Positions 48,731 through 60,363 of a stretch of DNA of 64,000 nucleotides are shown piece by piece. How positions within the stretch are numbered: the stretch's first letter is position 1; the number at the start of each line of letters is the position of its first letter. The translations under genes and the position numbers were made by a program. Under the pieces are notes generated by a model. It searched no databases and was not told the origin of the DNA. It saw only the letters and a program-made list of their open reading frames with translations. The stretch comes from Cercis canadensis (Eukaryota; Streptophyta; Magnoliopsida; Fabales; Fabaceae): positions 124,001-188,000 of the forward strand of contig QAOA01003946.1 in assembly GCA_003255065.1 (NCBI GenBank), written 5' to 3'.

Positions 48731-51700
48731 ATGTTAGCCGCCACGCCTTCCCGGCTACTCTCTTCTCTTTGCTACCTTCTCTGTTTTATTTCATTACTCG
48801 CCGCTGGCGTCGAATCCGACGAACGTCAAATTCTACTCAGCCTGAAAGCTGCACTTGAGAAATCAAATACCAATGTCTTTGACTTATGGAATGACACCAA
48901 TTCGTTGTGCAATTTCCATGGAATTATCTGCAATTCAGAGGGTTCGGTGAGTGAAGTCGAGCTCTCGCATCAAAAGCTATCTGGGGTTCTTCCTTTTGAC
49001 TCCATTTGCAAGCTTCAATCACTTGAGAAGCTCTCACTTGGGTTCAACTCTTTAAATGGCAAAGTTGCAGAGGATTTGAAGAACTGTGTCAAATTGCGGT
49101 ACCTGGACTTGGGCAACAATATTTTCTCAGGACCATTTCCTGACATATCCCCACTCAGTCAATTGCAGTATCTGTATTTGAATCAAAGTGGCTTTTCAGG
49201 AGCTTTTCCATGGAAGTCGCTGGTAAACATGACGGGTCTTGTGCGGTTGAGCGTTGGAGACAACCCTTTTGACAAAACTCCTTTTCCAACTGAGGTAGTG
49301 AACCTCAAGAACCTCAATTGGCTCTATCTAACGAATTGCTCCTTGACAGGGAAAATACCAGCTGAAATTGGTAACCTCACAGAGCTTATAAATTTGGAGT
49401 TGTCCGACAATTTTATCTCCGGTGAGATTCCGGCAGAGATTGGAAAGCTTCAGAAACTCCAACAGCTTGAGTTCTACGACAACTCGTTTATTGGGAAAAT
49501 TCCAATTGGGTTCAGAAACCTCAAAAGCCTCAAGAATTTTGATGCGTCCGAGAATTTTCTCGAAGGTGATCTCTCTGAGTTGAGGTTCTGTACTAATCTG
49601 GTTTCTCTGCAACTATATGAAAACAATTTTTCTGGGCAAATTCCAGAGGAGTTTGGTGAATTCAAACAGCTCGTGAACCTCTCTTTATACAGAAACAGAT
49701 TGACAGGGCCTATTCCTCAGAAGATTGGCTCTTGGGCTGAGTTTTATTACATTGATGCCTCTGAGAACTTCTTAAATGGTTCTATTCCACCAGAAATGTG
49801 CAAGAAGGGAAAGATGAATGCTCTGCTCTTGCTTCAGAACAAGCTCACGGGCGAAATTCCAGCTAGTTATGCGAACTGTTTGACTTTGCAAAGATTCAGA
49901 GTCAGCAATAACTCGCTTTCGGGTACCATTCCTGCTGGAATATGGGGACTTCCAAAAGCAGAAATCATCGATATCGAGTTAAATCAATTGGAAGGTTCAG
50001 TTTCGTCAGATATAGAGAATGCCAAGACCCTGGCTCAGATATTTGCTAGAATGAATCGCTTGGCCGCTGAAATCCCACAAGAAATTTCAAAAGCTTCAAA
50101 ATTGGTGACAATCGACCTGAGCGAGAATCAAATTTCGGGGAAAATCCCAGTGGGTATTGGCGAGCTCAAACAACTCAGCACCCTTCATTTACAGAGCAAC
50201 AAGTTGTCTGGGTCAATACCAAGTTCTTTGGGTTCGTGCAATTCTCTCAGTGACATTGACATGGCTAAGAATTCACTGTCCGACGCAATCCCTTCATCTC
50301 TAGGTTCTTTACCGTCTCTGAATTCTCTGAATTTGTCCTATAATGATTTCTCCGGCGCAATTCCGGTCAGTTTTACATCCCTCCGGCTAAGCCTTTTTGA
50401 TCTATCAAATAACCAGTTAAGGGGTCCAATACCACAAGCTCTATCTATTCAAGCTTACAATGGCAGCTTAAATGGAAACCCAGGTCTCTGCAGCCTTGAC
50501 GTGATGAGCTCCTTTAGGCGTTGCTCTGCAAATTCTGGCATGTCAAAAGACGTTCGAACACTCATAATTTGCTTTGCAATCAGTTTGATTTTGCTGCTCG
50601 TTTGTCTGGGTCTCTACTTACAATTAAAGCAGAAGGAGAAAGATCGAGAACGTTCTTTGAAGGAAGAATCTTGGGATGTGAAATCCTTCCACGTGCTAAG
50701 TTTCGCAGAGGATGAGATTCTGGATTCCATTAAGCAGGAGAATCTGATTGGAAAAGGAGGGTCCGGGAACGTATATAAAGTCATGCTCTCAAACGGTAAA
50801 GAACTCGCCGTTAAGCACATTTGGAATACCGATTCCACTGGCCGGAAAAAGAGCCGGAGTAGTTCTCCGATGCTCGCGAAGCGCGGTGAGAAGTCGAAGG
50901 AATTCGACGCAGAGGTGCAGACCTTGAGCTCAATAAGGCATGTGAATGTGGTGAAGCTTTATTGCAGCATAACAAGCGAGGATTCAAGCTTGTTGGTTTA
51001 TGAATATTTGCCAAATGGGAGCTTGTGGGACAGGCTTCACACTAGTAGGAAGATGGAGCTTGATTGGGATACAAGATATGAAATTGCTGTTGGAGCAGCA
51101 AAAGGGTTGGAGTATTTGCATCATGGGTGCGAGAGGCTAGTAATTCACAGGGATGTGAAATCAAGTAATATTTTGTTGGATGAGTTTTTGAAGCCAAGAA
51201 TAGCTGATTTTGGGCTTGCTAAGATTGTTCAAGCCAATGTTGGCAAGGATTCTACCCATGTCATTGCTGGAACTCATGGGTATATTGCTCCTGGTAAGTT
51301 TTATCTATTTTTCTTCCTTTTCTTTCCTTATCATTTTGTTTGGCTGTGGAGAAAATGAGTGGTTGTCGAATTTTCCCTTTCAATTTAATCTTACCATGTG
51401 TTAATATGATGTTCAAATTGGTGCAGAATATGGGTACACTTACAAAGTGAATGAGAAAAGCGATGTGTACAGTTTTGGAGTGGTTTTGATGGAGCTCGTA
51501 TCTGGGAAAAGGCCAATTGAACCAGAATTTGGAGATAACAAGGACATAGTCAACTGGGTGTGCAGCAAAGTGCAGAGCAAAGACAGCATGACTAGTGTGG
51601 TGGACTCCAGAATCCCAGAGAGGTACAAAGATGAGGCTATCAAGGTGTTGAAAATAGCAATTCTCTGCACTGCCAAGCTTCCAACCTTAAGGCCCACCAT

Positions 51701-51827
51701 GAGAAGCGTGGTTCAAATGCTGGAGGATGCCGAGCCTTGTAAATTGGTTGGAATTGTCATTAGAAAAAATGGCAGTGGAAAGAAGGTGGAAGTCACTGAC
51801 AAAGAATTGTTTAAGCCAAGCTCCTAA
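48731..51827 (+). CDS. RLK7: LRR receptor-like kinase, RLK7 type (LRR-XI)
   Basis: Two exons: 48731-51293 and 51427-51827. The 133-bp GT-AG intron is phase 1, between the Pro and Glu of the kinase APE motif. The product is 987 aa. ATG 48731 is chosen because a signal peptide (LLSSLCYLLCFISLLAAG) follows at once; the in-frame ATG at 48569 would add 54 atypical residues. Order: signal peptide about 1-28, LRR N-cap, about 20 LRRs to about residue 590, transmembrane helix about 611-631, and a kinase with GKGGSGNVYK near 674, Lys 695, HRD Asp 808 and DFG Asp 826. All key catalytic residues are present. Similarity along the ectodomain (FPFDSICKLQSLEKLSLGFN; SYANCLTLQRFRVS) points to RLK7, with HAIKU2 as the close alternative. 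Arabidopsis RLK7 perceives PIP-family peptides in immunity, germination and lateral-root spacing. It acts at the plasma membrane. Confidence 0.93.
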
Positions 51828-52083
51828 TCAGGAGTTTCAAACGCACCTGTAGGCTAAAGATTTTTGGCCCATCAAGAGAAACCACTTCCATTAATGGCCA
51901 ACCAAGGAAAAAAAAAAAAGGAAACAACTTCCATTAATTAGCTCTAGAATGTAAATTTTGCTGGGAGGAAGGACCCATTGTAAACTATGTAGTCATAGAG
52001 CCTCTTTATGTTTATCTATGTTGTATAAGCCTATAAGGAGAGAAAAGAGTAGTATTGGAAGAGGGTCTTCATTTAGGGGTTAC

Positions 52084-52089
52084 AATAAA
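52084..52089 (+). terminator. Candidate polyadenylation signal of RLK7-like gene
   Basis: AATAAA about 257 bp after the stop codon at 51827. A plausible 3' UTR length for this family; positional inference only. Confidence 0.4.
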
Positions 52090-52361
52090 AGAAGCCAACT
52101 CCTAGTTTTTTATTCTCTCCGATCCTAGGAGAGCTGTAATATAAAACCAGCTTCAACCTTTACAATTTAGGAGACCCTTTTCAGAGATGATCAAACACAA
52201 TAATAAGATAGTTCTCAGTTATGACTCGACAAAGAACTGAAAAGGAGTGAAGGGCAATGTCAATTTACTGCATAACCTAGTCAAATGATTGGTTCATCAA
52301 ACCTGCAGTTGTATTGTATGCCCATCTGTTTGATATTAAGATAAATCTTTGGGAAAGTTTC

Positions 52362-53077
52362 ATAGATACATTGTTTTTTTATTAAAATATTATATTTGTA
52401 TTTTTTTAACAACTCAACAGTCACGTTATTTTTTAAAATTTTATATTGATTTACCCTCAATTTATCTCTCATCCACTCACCCTTGGTGCATCCCTCCCTC
52501 CCTTTGCAACAATCTCTCCCACTGAAGGTAGGATGGAGCTGACACCCATCTCTCATTCCAAAATTTCTTCCTTCCTCCACTCATCTCCGTCCATCAAAAA
52601 TTAGTGATGACCAACACAAGGCTCGCGAAAGATTTGGAATAGTAACCAAATCAAACCCAAAAAGTGGTTTTTCCATAGAAAAATGGGAAGCAAACAAAAT
52701 AGAGCCTTCAATTAAAAGAGAAAGGCAGTTCTGATTGGCTGCAGCTACTCAAAAACCAGAGTAATTTTCATTTCATTATTTATTTCCCAAATTCTTTCTT
52801 TCTCTTTAGATACAGATTGCCAACTAGCTCATCTTACTTCATCCTGATCTTTGGTTATTCGACGACAAAGATAGTTGTAGAAGAGGGAAGAATGCCGCCA
52901 ACAGTGGGTGGATGAGAGAAAAATTGAGCATGGGATGGGTGGGTGAGAGATAAATTAAAGATGTGTCAATATAAAATTTTGAGAAATATTAAAGAAGTGA
53001 TGATATAGCTGTTGAGTTGTTAAAAAAATATACATGTACTATTTTAATAGAGAAACAACACCACAAATACCTATAAA
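52362..53077. repeat. Long inverted repeat, probable DNA-transposon relic
   Basis: The left arm at about 52362-52482 and the right arm at about 52931-53077 are inverted copies. The left reads TTTTTTTAACAACTCAACAG then AATTTTATATTGA and TTTATCTCTCA; the same blocks occur in the complement of the right arm. The arms are diverged with small indels. The loop contains no coding frame. Terminal duplications were not resolved, so the superfamily is uncertain; long arms suggest a Mutator-like or foldback element. Confidence 0.65.
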
Positions 53078-54882
53078 TTTTTATTTAAGTTTTGCCCTTG
53101 ATATTAATGAGTAACACTATGAATTTCTTTCTTTTTCTTTAATGTCATTGTCATTTCCCTTTTTTGTTCTTCCTACCAGTCATTATCCTTTGCCTTAGTA
53201 AAAAGTAAGAAATATCAAATCTAGATCGGGTTCTTATTGTACTTATTCACTTTCTACTTTGTGGTTTCCACGGGTGCCTATAAAATATAAAGTAATGAAT
53301 TCTTTTGAAAGAAAGAAAGAAAAGCATTTAAATAATAGGATTTTTAACTCGATTGCCAGGAATTATATAAACGTAGGTAAACAAGGGCAAATCAGAATAG
53401 ATTTCGGACTGCATATTTTCTTCCTATCGGGTAAGTTGAATATTCAAATCTTAAAATTACAAAAATCGTTCCTTTTTGTCCATGTGGATGTGAATATGTG
53501 CTAACAAAATGAGAACTAACTCTGTCTTCTTTTAATTTTTTTTTTCTCTCTCTTTGATGGCAAAGGTGAGATCTTTATCCAAGTTTTAGAAAGAGTGATA
53601 AAAAAAATTTAGGGTGAAGTAATCTTGTCAAAGTTGAGGCAAGCAGAGAAACTCTTAGCTATATGCGCAGCCATGAATTGTGCCTTTATCCAATAAATGT
53701 AAAATTAAAATACACTTCTTATTTATTTTATATTATCTGATGAGATCTATATGTGATTTTAAGTCAATATGCACCCTAAAAATCTCTCTTTTCTTTTCCC
53801 CGCAAACCTAAAAATCTCCCTACTTTTGTGTACTGATGAGTTAATCCTCTCAGGAAGAAGGGTGTAGTGTGTGTGTGTGCTTTTTTTTGTTTTTGGAAGA
53901 GGGGGTATCCTAAAAGTAAGTACAAGGGTGTAATATGGGCTTTCTGGCTATAAATGGGGCCTTCATAACTTGGATTTTTGCCCAATTTCCTTGCGGCCTT
54001 CATAACAAAGGGTTGTTGCACACCGACTTTGCCTGAAGTGATGTACTCTATCATCAACTAGGCCCTCTCTGAGTAGCAAAAACAAAAGCCCCCAGGCCCT
54101 CTCTGGATTATTCTCCTATTTTAGCTGAGTTGTTAATGCGAGGCCTTCTTTGTCCTAATTCCATCCCAGTATGCTAGACCTATTGGACCCAATGTAACTA
54201 AAGCACAAAAACCCAACTTTTGGCATTTACAAGTGAACATGGGCTTGAGATAAGGTTCATACGGGCTTGCAACTAATGGGGGAGGAAGAGATAAGGTTTT
54301 GGGTTTGAACTATGAAAAATTATCTCAGTACCACATCAATATTGGAAGTTGGCTGAAGAATTCTCGTACCCCTCTTCTGGGCTGTCTATAGTAATGCCCA
54401 AAGCCCTTTTGGCCCAATTATTCAAATTATCAAAGTAGTCTCCATACGTCTATAAATACTGTCCTCTTTATAGGTATTAACTTCTTCGGACATTCTCTTC
54501 ATTTATTACTGTATCTACTTGAAACCAACTTAACTTGACCTTCGGAGTCTGGATACGTTCAACCTAGCACTTAGCTCATTCAGTCATTTGTGTTTAATGT
54601 GTAGATCCAATCTCCAACTCAACCTGACCTATATCCAAATCCAGCCCAATCTTCCATACTTCAACTCAGGCACCGTCAAGGCCCAAACGAAAAAATATCA
54701 AATTGGGATTTAATGACATAGTAGAATATTGAATAGAAGAGAGAGAAAAAGAGAACAGAGTTTTTTGCACAAAAAACATATAAAAAGAGTCAAGGATAAT
54801 AAAAGTGGTTTTTTTTTTTTTTTTTTAAATAGACAAGGGTAAGCTGAATTGTCGAGCTAAAAATTCGAACTCGAATAAGAAG

Positions 54883-55078
54883 CAAGGAACTAAATGTCGT
54901 GTCGTTTCGTCCGAAACGCACGAAAATTTTCCATTTCCTTCATGCACGACACGACACGAGGGTGCAGTTCAGAAAATATCCTGTTTCCATGGAAACTTGC
55001 TGGTGTCGGTNCGTTTCCGAAGCGTTTCCGTTTCTTGAGTGACCGAAACGGTACCTCGACACGACATTTAGTTCCTTG
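54883..55078. mobile_element. hAT-type MITE, 196 bp
   Basis: Perfect 22-bp inverted ends starting CAAGGAACTAAATGTCGTGT, flanked by 8-bp direct duplications ATAAGAAG (54875-54882 and 55079-55086). CA-RGG type ends with 8-bp duplications indicate hAT. Internal sequence has GTTTCCG repeats and an N at 55011. No coding capacity. Confidence 0.88.
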
Positions 55079-57526
55079 ATAAGAAGTGAGGCCATGAGGA
55101 TGCCACTAAATCCAACCTCATTCCCTGAGATAATAAAAGTGATTATGAAGGTTATGGTTATGATTGCCAATAATTTATTCATTTATTATTATAGGAATCT
55201 TTTTGTTGAGAATAGTGTACTCCCCTACAGCAAAGTTATACTGTAGAAACATTAAATTGCCCCTTTTAATAGATTAATTATTGACATGTTCATTAAAATT
55301 TCATGATTGAAGCTACTCTGAGTACTCAAGGTTACAAAATTCAAAATAACCAATTACAAGCTTGTAGACCACAAAAAAAAAAAAAAAGTTAAGTTTTTAT
55401 GATAATAAATTGATATAAAGCTGATTATTAAAAATTACGAAACATAAATTCTTGAATTACTTCGTTGAGAATATTTTGAAAAAGTACTAGAGGGAATCCT
55501 AAAAGAAAATTCTTAAACAAAATCCAATTATAATTTGAATATCTAAAAGCACTAACATAAAAAATATTGAAATATTCCAAAAATGAGATTCATGAAGGCA
55601 TAACTTTGCCAGCATCACAGAGAATAACAATTAAGGAGAACTAAAAGCTGTAAGAAAATATAAACCTATTTAATATTTCTCCCATTAATAGATCATAGTC
55701 TGCGTCAAGTATCTTAAACTTTTACAATGTTTTATTTATGAAGTTTTAATATGAAAATAAATTATGACATCAGCTTAATTTTTTTTTTTTTGGATAACTG
55801 AAGTAAGCCTAAATTATTCATTGATAATGAGTCAATTTTTAATTTATTAACAAAAAAACTAGTAGGGAGGGAACAAAAATTTCAAGCTAAAAAGTGATGA
55901 ATTTGTCAATTGAGTTGTAAATCAGTTAGTTACAAGACTCTCATCTGAATAATAAAATATTGTGTTTGAAGCTTTTATTGACAAAATGAGAATCTAAAAA
56001 TGCTCACAAAACAAAGTTATAATTATAGGTGCTTTGATAACGGGACTCTGAGAACAGTAATAGCTTATCCCAAGTTTGATAAATAAATAAAAATGACTAA
56101 TTTATTATCATAAAGCATTGACGCAAAAAAGTTGAAGTATTCCCTAAATGGGATTTCGATTTGAAAGAATAATTTGGCCAACATCATAACAAATGCAATC
56201 CAAACTTATACTCTCATGATGCTAAAGAATGCATTTTGGCCAACTTTTTTATTGTGTTAACATTAAATTTACATCGTTAATCATAAATGGTAACAACAGT
56301 TAATTATGAAAATACAAAAAAGTTGAAAAAAAAATGAATTCCCCCTCGCCAAAAAAAGGATAAAGGAAACAAACTTCAAAATTAAGGATTCAGGAATAGT
56401 TTTTTCTCTAGATTTTTACCCACTGTCCATAAAAATCCTTTGTCAAGTGAAATAATTGAATAAGACATTAGCAGATAAGAATTTAGCCGCATGTTTTCCC
56501 ATACCAATAATTTTATATATTCGCCCATTTACATATTCCTACAGGCATACATATATACAAGGGAGATAGGAATCGTTTGATAAAGATTACCATTAGTTTT
56601 GAAAAATATTCTATGTGAAGCGTTGAGTACAGGTAGACTCTTTCCATTATTCTATCCACTATCCATTATTCTATCGATCATGTCGCCAAGACACTACCAG
56701 TAATTAGTAATTGACTCTCCAGAGCTCATCTTGATTCTTATCCCATACAATTAAAGTAAAACTAACACAAGAAATTTGGAATATTTTGCTATTATATGCT
56801 GGACGCGGCGGCCTTCCGCAGCATGAAATTAGGTGTGAGAATGTGTGTGGCTTTTTTTTTAAATGTTTTAAAACATTCTATAATGCAGTGGAATGAATAT
56901 AAACGAATTATCCATCAAATAATGGCTGTCTATTCGTCACAAAAGTATAATATTTTCCTACTTAGCACCACCAAAAGAAATTGTCGGTACTGCAAAAGCA
57001 AAAGCAACTTATAAGATATTGCCATGTCAGCATTTTAGCAAATATCCCTCTTTGCCAAATCAACACTAAACTTTTGGACAGTGGGCATCTTTGCTTTGCA
57101 CTTCCATCATTGAGCACTCATCATACAGAGATTCCCACTAATGATACATGGTCTCAATAACCCCTTTTGGTTTTGGGCTTTCACAATGGGCCCACCTGAC
57201 TATTCTAGTTGTGTTCTATGCGGGACCTACATATACCGAGTCAGCTCAACAAATTCTGGACTCTAAGGTGTTGTGTGTTTTTATTTTTGGGACTCAGTAA
57301 CGTGTTAAACAGGTATTAATATCAAATTATTTAAGGTTTGGGCTTGGGCGATATATAAACTTTTGAAAGAGCCATATATCAAAGTCCAGATACTAATATG
57401 GTCCATCATGGAGTGCTCTAACCTCTAAGCTCTAAATTCGTCCCTCTATCAAATTGTCTTTATATATAATAGATCATACTTACGGAAGAATTTCACTGGT
57501 TTCTTTTAAAAATGAATATATTGAGT

Positions 57527-57667
57527 TAGTCCAATGGTTAAAAGGAAAATATTTATATTTTCTATAGTTGCTTAAGAAAACAAATAACACAAATCTAATT
57601 CTTCGAAAATACAAGGATTTGAAACAAGCCCAAATAAAATAAAAAAANAAAAAAAAAAAAAAAAAAA
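57527..57667 (+). repeat. Possible SINE with A-rich tail
   Basis: GTTAGTCCAATGGTTAAAAGG resembles a tRNA A-box (TGGTTAA-type). A CTAATTCTTCGAAAAT segment about 45 bp later is B-box-like, and an A-tract of over 20 bp with one N follows. No target duplication was fixed. Confidence 0.3.
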
Positions 57668-60150
57668 GACGAGAACGTTTTATTTTTTATTTTTTGGCCA
57701 TAAACATGTGCAAGTTGCATTAGTCCAATTATAACACGCTAATATGACCAAAAAAATAAAAACTATAACACACTAAGGCACATGTCTATCAGCTGAAGGA
57801 AAATTGATTCACAAACTTTTAAGCTTCTGAAGTGCAGAAAAATGCTGGACAAACGGTAAGAGAGACAGGAAAAGAAAACCCTATCCCAGCATCTTTCTTC
57901 TCCACTTTCACTTGTTATGAGATAAACCCAAAGACCTGATTTTAACCAGAATGGTCCCCAAGAATGGTTAGCGGCTGGATTGAATAGAGCTAGTAGATTT
58001 CTGTGTTGGCCTTATTCTTATTCGTGAAACATCCAACGTTAAATAAAGCATTTGCTTTACCAACTATAGATAATAGAATATAGCACTTGTTTGGAGAAAA
58101 AGAAGAAAAAGCAAAACATACAAAGAAACAACGATTAACTTAGCATGTTACAAGTTACCAAAGTAAATGGTCCCTACTCGTGTGATCTTTGGATCAAATA
58201 AAGAATACGGTCCCTAACGCAAATTATTCTAAAAACAATTTTATAACAAAACATGATATCGATGCCCAATTTATCTAACTCCAACCAGTCACGCGATTTA
58301 TAGTTCTCTCAAACTTAGGTTGGAAAAAGAAAATAACAACATTCCAACAACGAAATCAAATAAAAAATAGTTTACAAGAAAAATTCCATACACGTGGTAC
58401 ACATGTAGACGATTAAAGGGGCACACATTTGATTGACCAAACAATGTGGGACTATTGGGGGTTCATATATATGCTGCCTTTTTGCTTAAATATATATATA
58501 TATCATACATATTCTCATTTCTTGAGCATGCCAAATAATCTATATATGGGAGTGGAATCTAGTGTCACCAGAAATATCCAAATAATATATTGAAAAACTA
58601 AGGAAAAGGAAGTGGTCTACTACTATACATACCAATAATTCTTAATACACCTAAAATCTTATACTTCCCTAACACCTTATTTCTGCGTCAATAATTTCTT
58701 ACACTTTCATAACACATTATTTTCAGTGGTTTGATATAAATTGTATTTAATCATAAAATATTATATGTTACGAGAGGTGTGAAAAATCAAGTGACTCTGC
58801 TAGTGTTATACTAAATTTGATGATGAAAGAGCCCAGAATTACCTTTTAAGGATTAGATTTACTTTTTCTTTAACCAAAGATGATACATTTCACTAGAAAA
58901 ATTACAATTCCATATATATTTTATATTTATAATGGGAAGAGAAGAAATTAGGTCACAGGTTTAGAACAAAGATAAATGTAGAGGGATGAACCCCACAAAC
59001 AAGTAAGTGTTCGGTTTGAAACGTGGATGTAGTAAAAAAATTCAGCGACAAATGAATCCAGTTGAGTTACTCTTCAGGTCAGATAAGGATTAGAATATGA
59101 TCCTGGGTATGAGGGATACAAACACACATGCTTAGAACTTTATAGCGCTAGCATGCAATCAGCAAATTAAAAGAAACTGTATTTCTATTGAAACAATATA
59201 AGCAAATACACACAATCACCGTAACATATATGTATGTGAATGTCATGAGAGATATTCTTACTTAGACACAGTGTGATACACTCATTCTAGGCCCACATCA
59301 ATTATAAAAGTCATGCTAAATAAGTAGCCCAAGCTCTCTTGTAACATATTAAGATACATAGGGGCTCCTTGTCGACTTTTTGATTAAATGGCGTGTTTCT
59401 TTCTTACTAGTTATGACTATATATGATGTATGTATAAACAATGCTTTAGGCAAAGAATTTGCCTAAATTTATTAGATCCATGATAGCACACACACATGAT
59501 CTTTAACAAGTTTGAAGGAAAGTTATATGGGTATAAAAACAAGTAATAAAACGCGCTAATAAAATTATACGCAAAAATTGCACTCTCTATACCTTTTTAA
59601 GTTTCAATAAATTTCATCTTTGTTCCAGACGTTTCAGAAGTTTTAAAATATCATTAAACCTATCCCCACTGTCAATGCCGTCAATAAGACTAACATTTAG
59701 AACATATTTGAAACAATTGAGAGAGAAAAAAAAAATTGGTTGAGGGACGAAGAATGCACTTTTACCTTAGAATATATAAACGGGCACCTCTTGTTTTGTC
59801 AAGTTTATTTAATGATTTTAAACTTTGTTCAAAGCAATCTCAACAAATTAAACTTAGTTCGTTCAAGAGCATTCAAAGTGTATTGGTTCGTTTGTATAAT
59901 ACCCCACAATTGAAGTCAGATATATCTCTTGAGCTTGTCTGTGGGAATCCTAGAGAAAGGGATGGATCCCACTTTCTGGTAGAAGAAAAAAAATTATTTT
60001 CTTTCAAAAGGGAAAGTAAGCACATCAAGAGGTCCTGATCAATGAAGCATGCGGTGATCAGGATCAGATGCAGTTTATTCTACATCTTGTATATGATAGA
60101 GCACTATAAAGTACTTGCATTCTTGCTATTCTTTACATGAGCTAGTGGAG

Positions 60151-60157
60151 TATAAAC
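60151..60157 (+). promoter_or_regulatory. Candidate TATA box of CEPR1-like gene
   Basis: TATAAAC about 207 bp before the start codon, followed by a CT-rich stretch (about 60187-60200) typical of plant transcript starts. The implied leader has no ATG ahead of 60364 in the frame examined. Confidence 0.4.
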
Positions 60158-60363
60158 GTAAAGCCTCTTTACGAAAGATGTTCACCTCTCTCTCTCTCAA
60201 TACTACACCAAGAACCAGCTTTTTCATCATCAAAGCTAGTTACTGCTGCACCCAGCAGTGATCCACTCAACCATTCCATCTTATATACATCTCTTATTCA
60301 CCTTCTTCCTTGCAACAATTACCCTAACTACTAGCATATATCCTTCTCCTCTTTTCTCTCAAA

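Larger units (their letters stand above)
53078..60140. other. Intergenic region between the two receptor kinases
   Basis: No conserved coding frame. It contains a hAT MITE (54883-55078), a possible SINE with A-tail near 57.5-57.7 kb including an N at 57648, and several homopolymers. The right end carries the CEPR1-like promoter. Confidence 0.5.
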
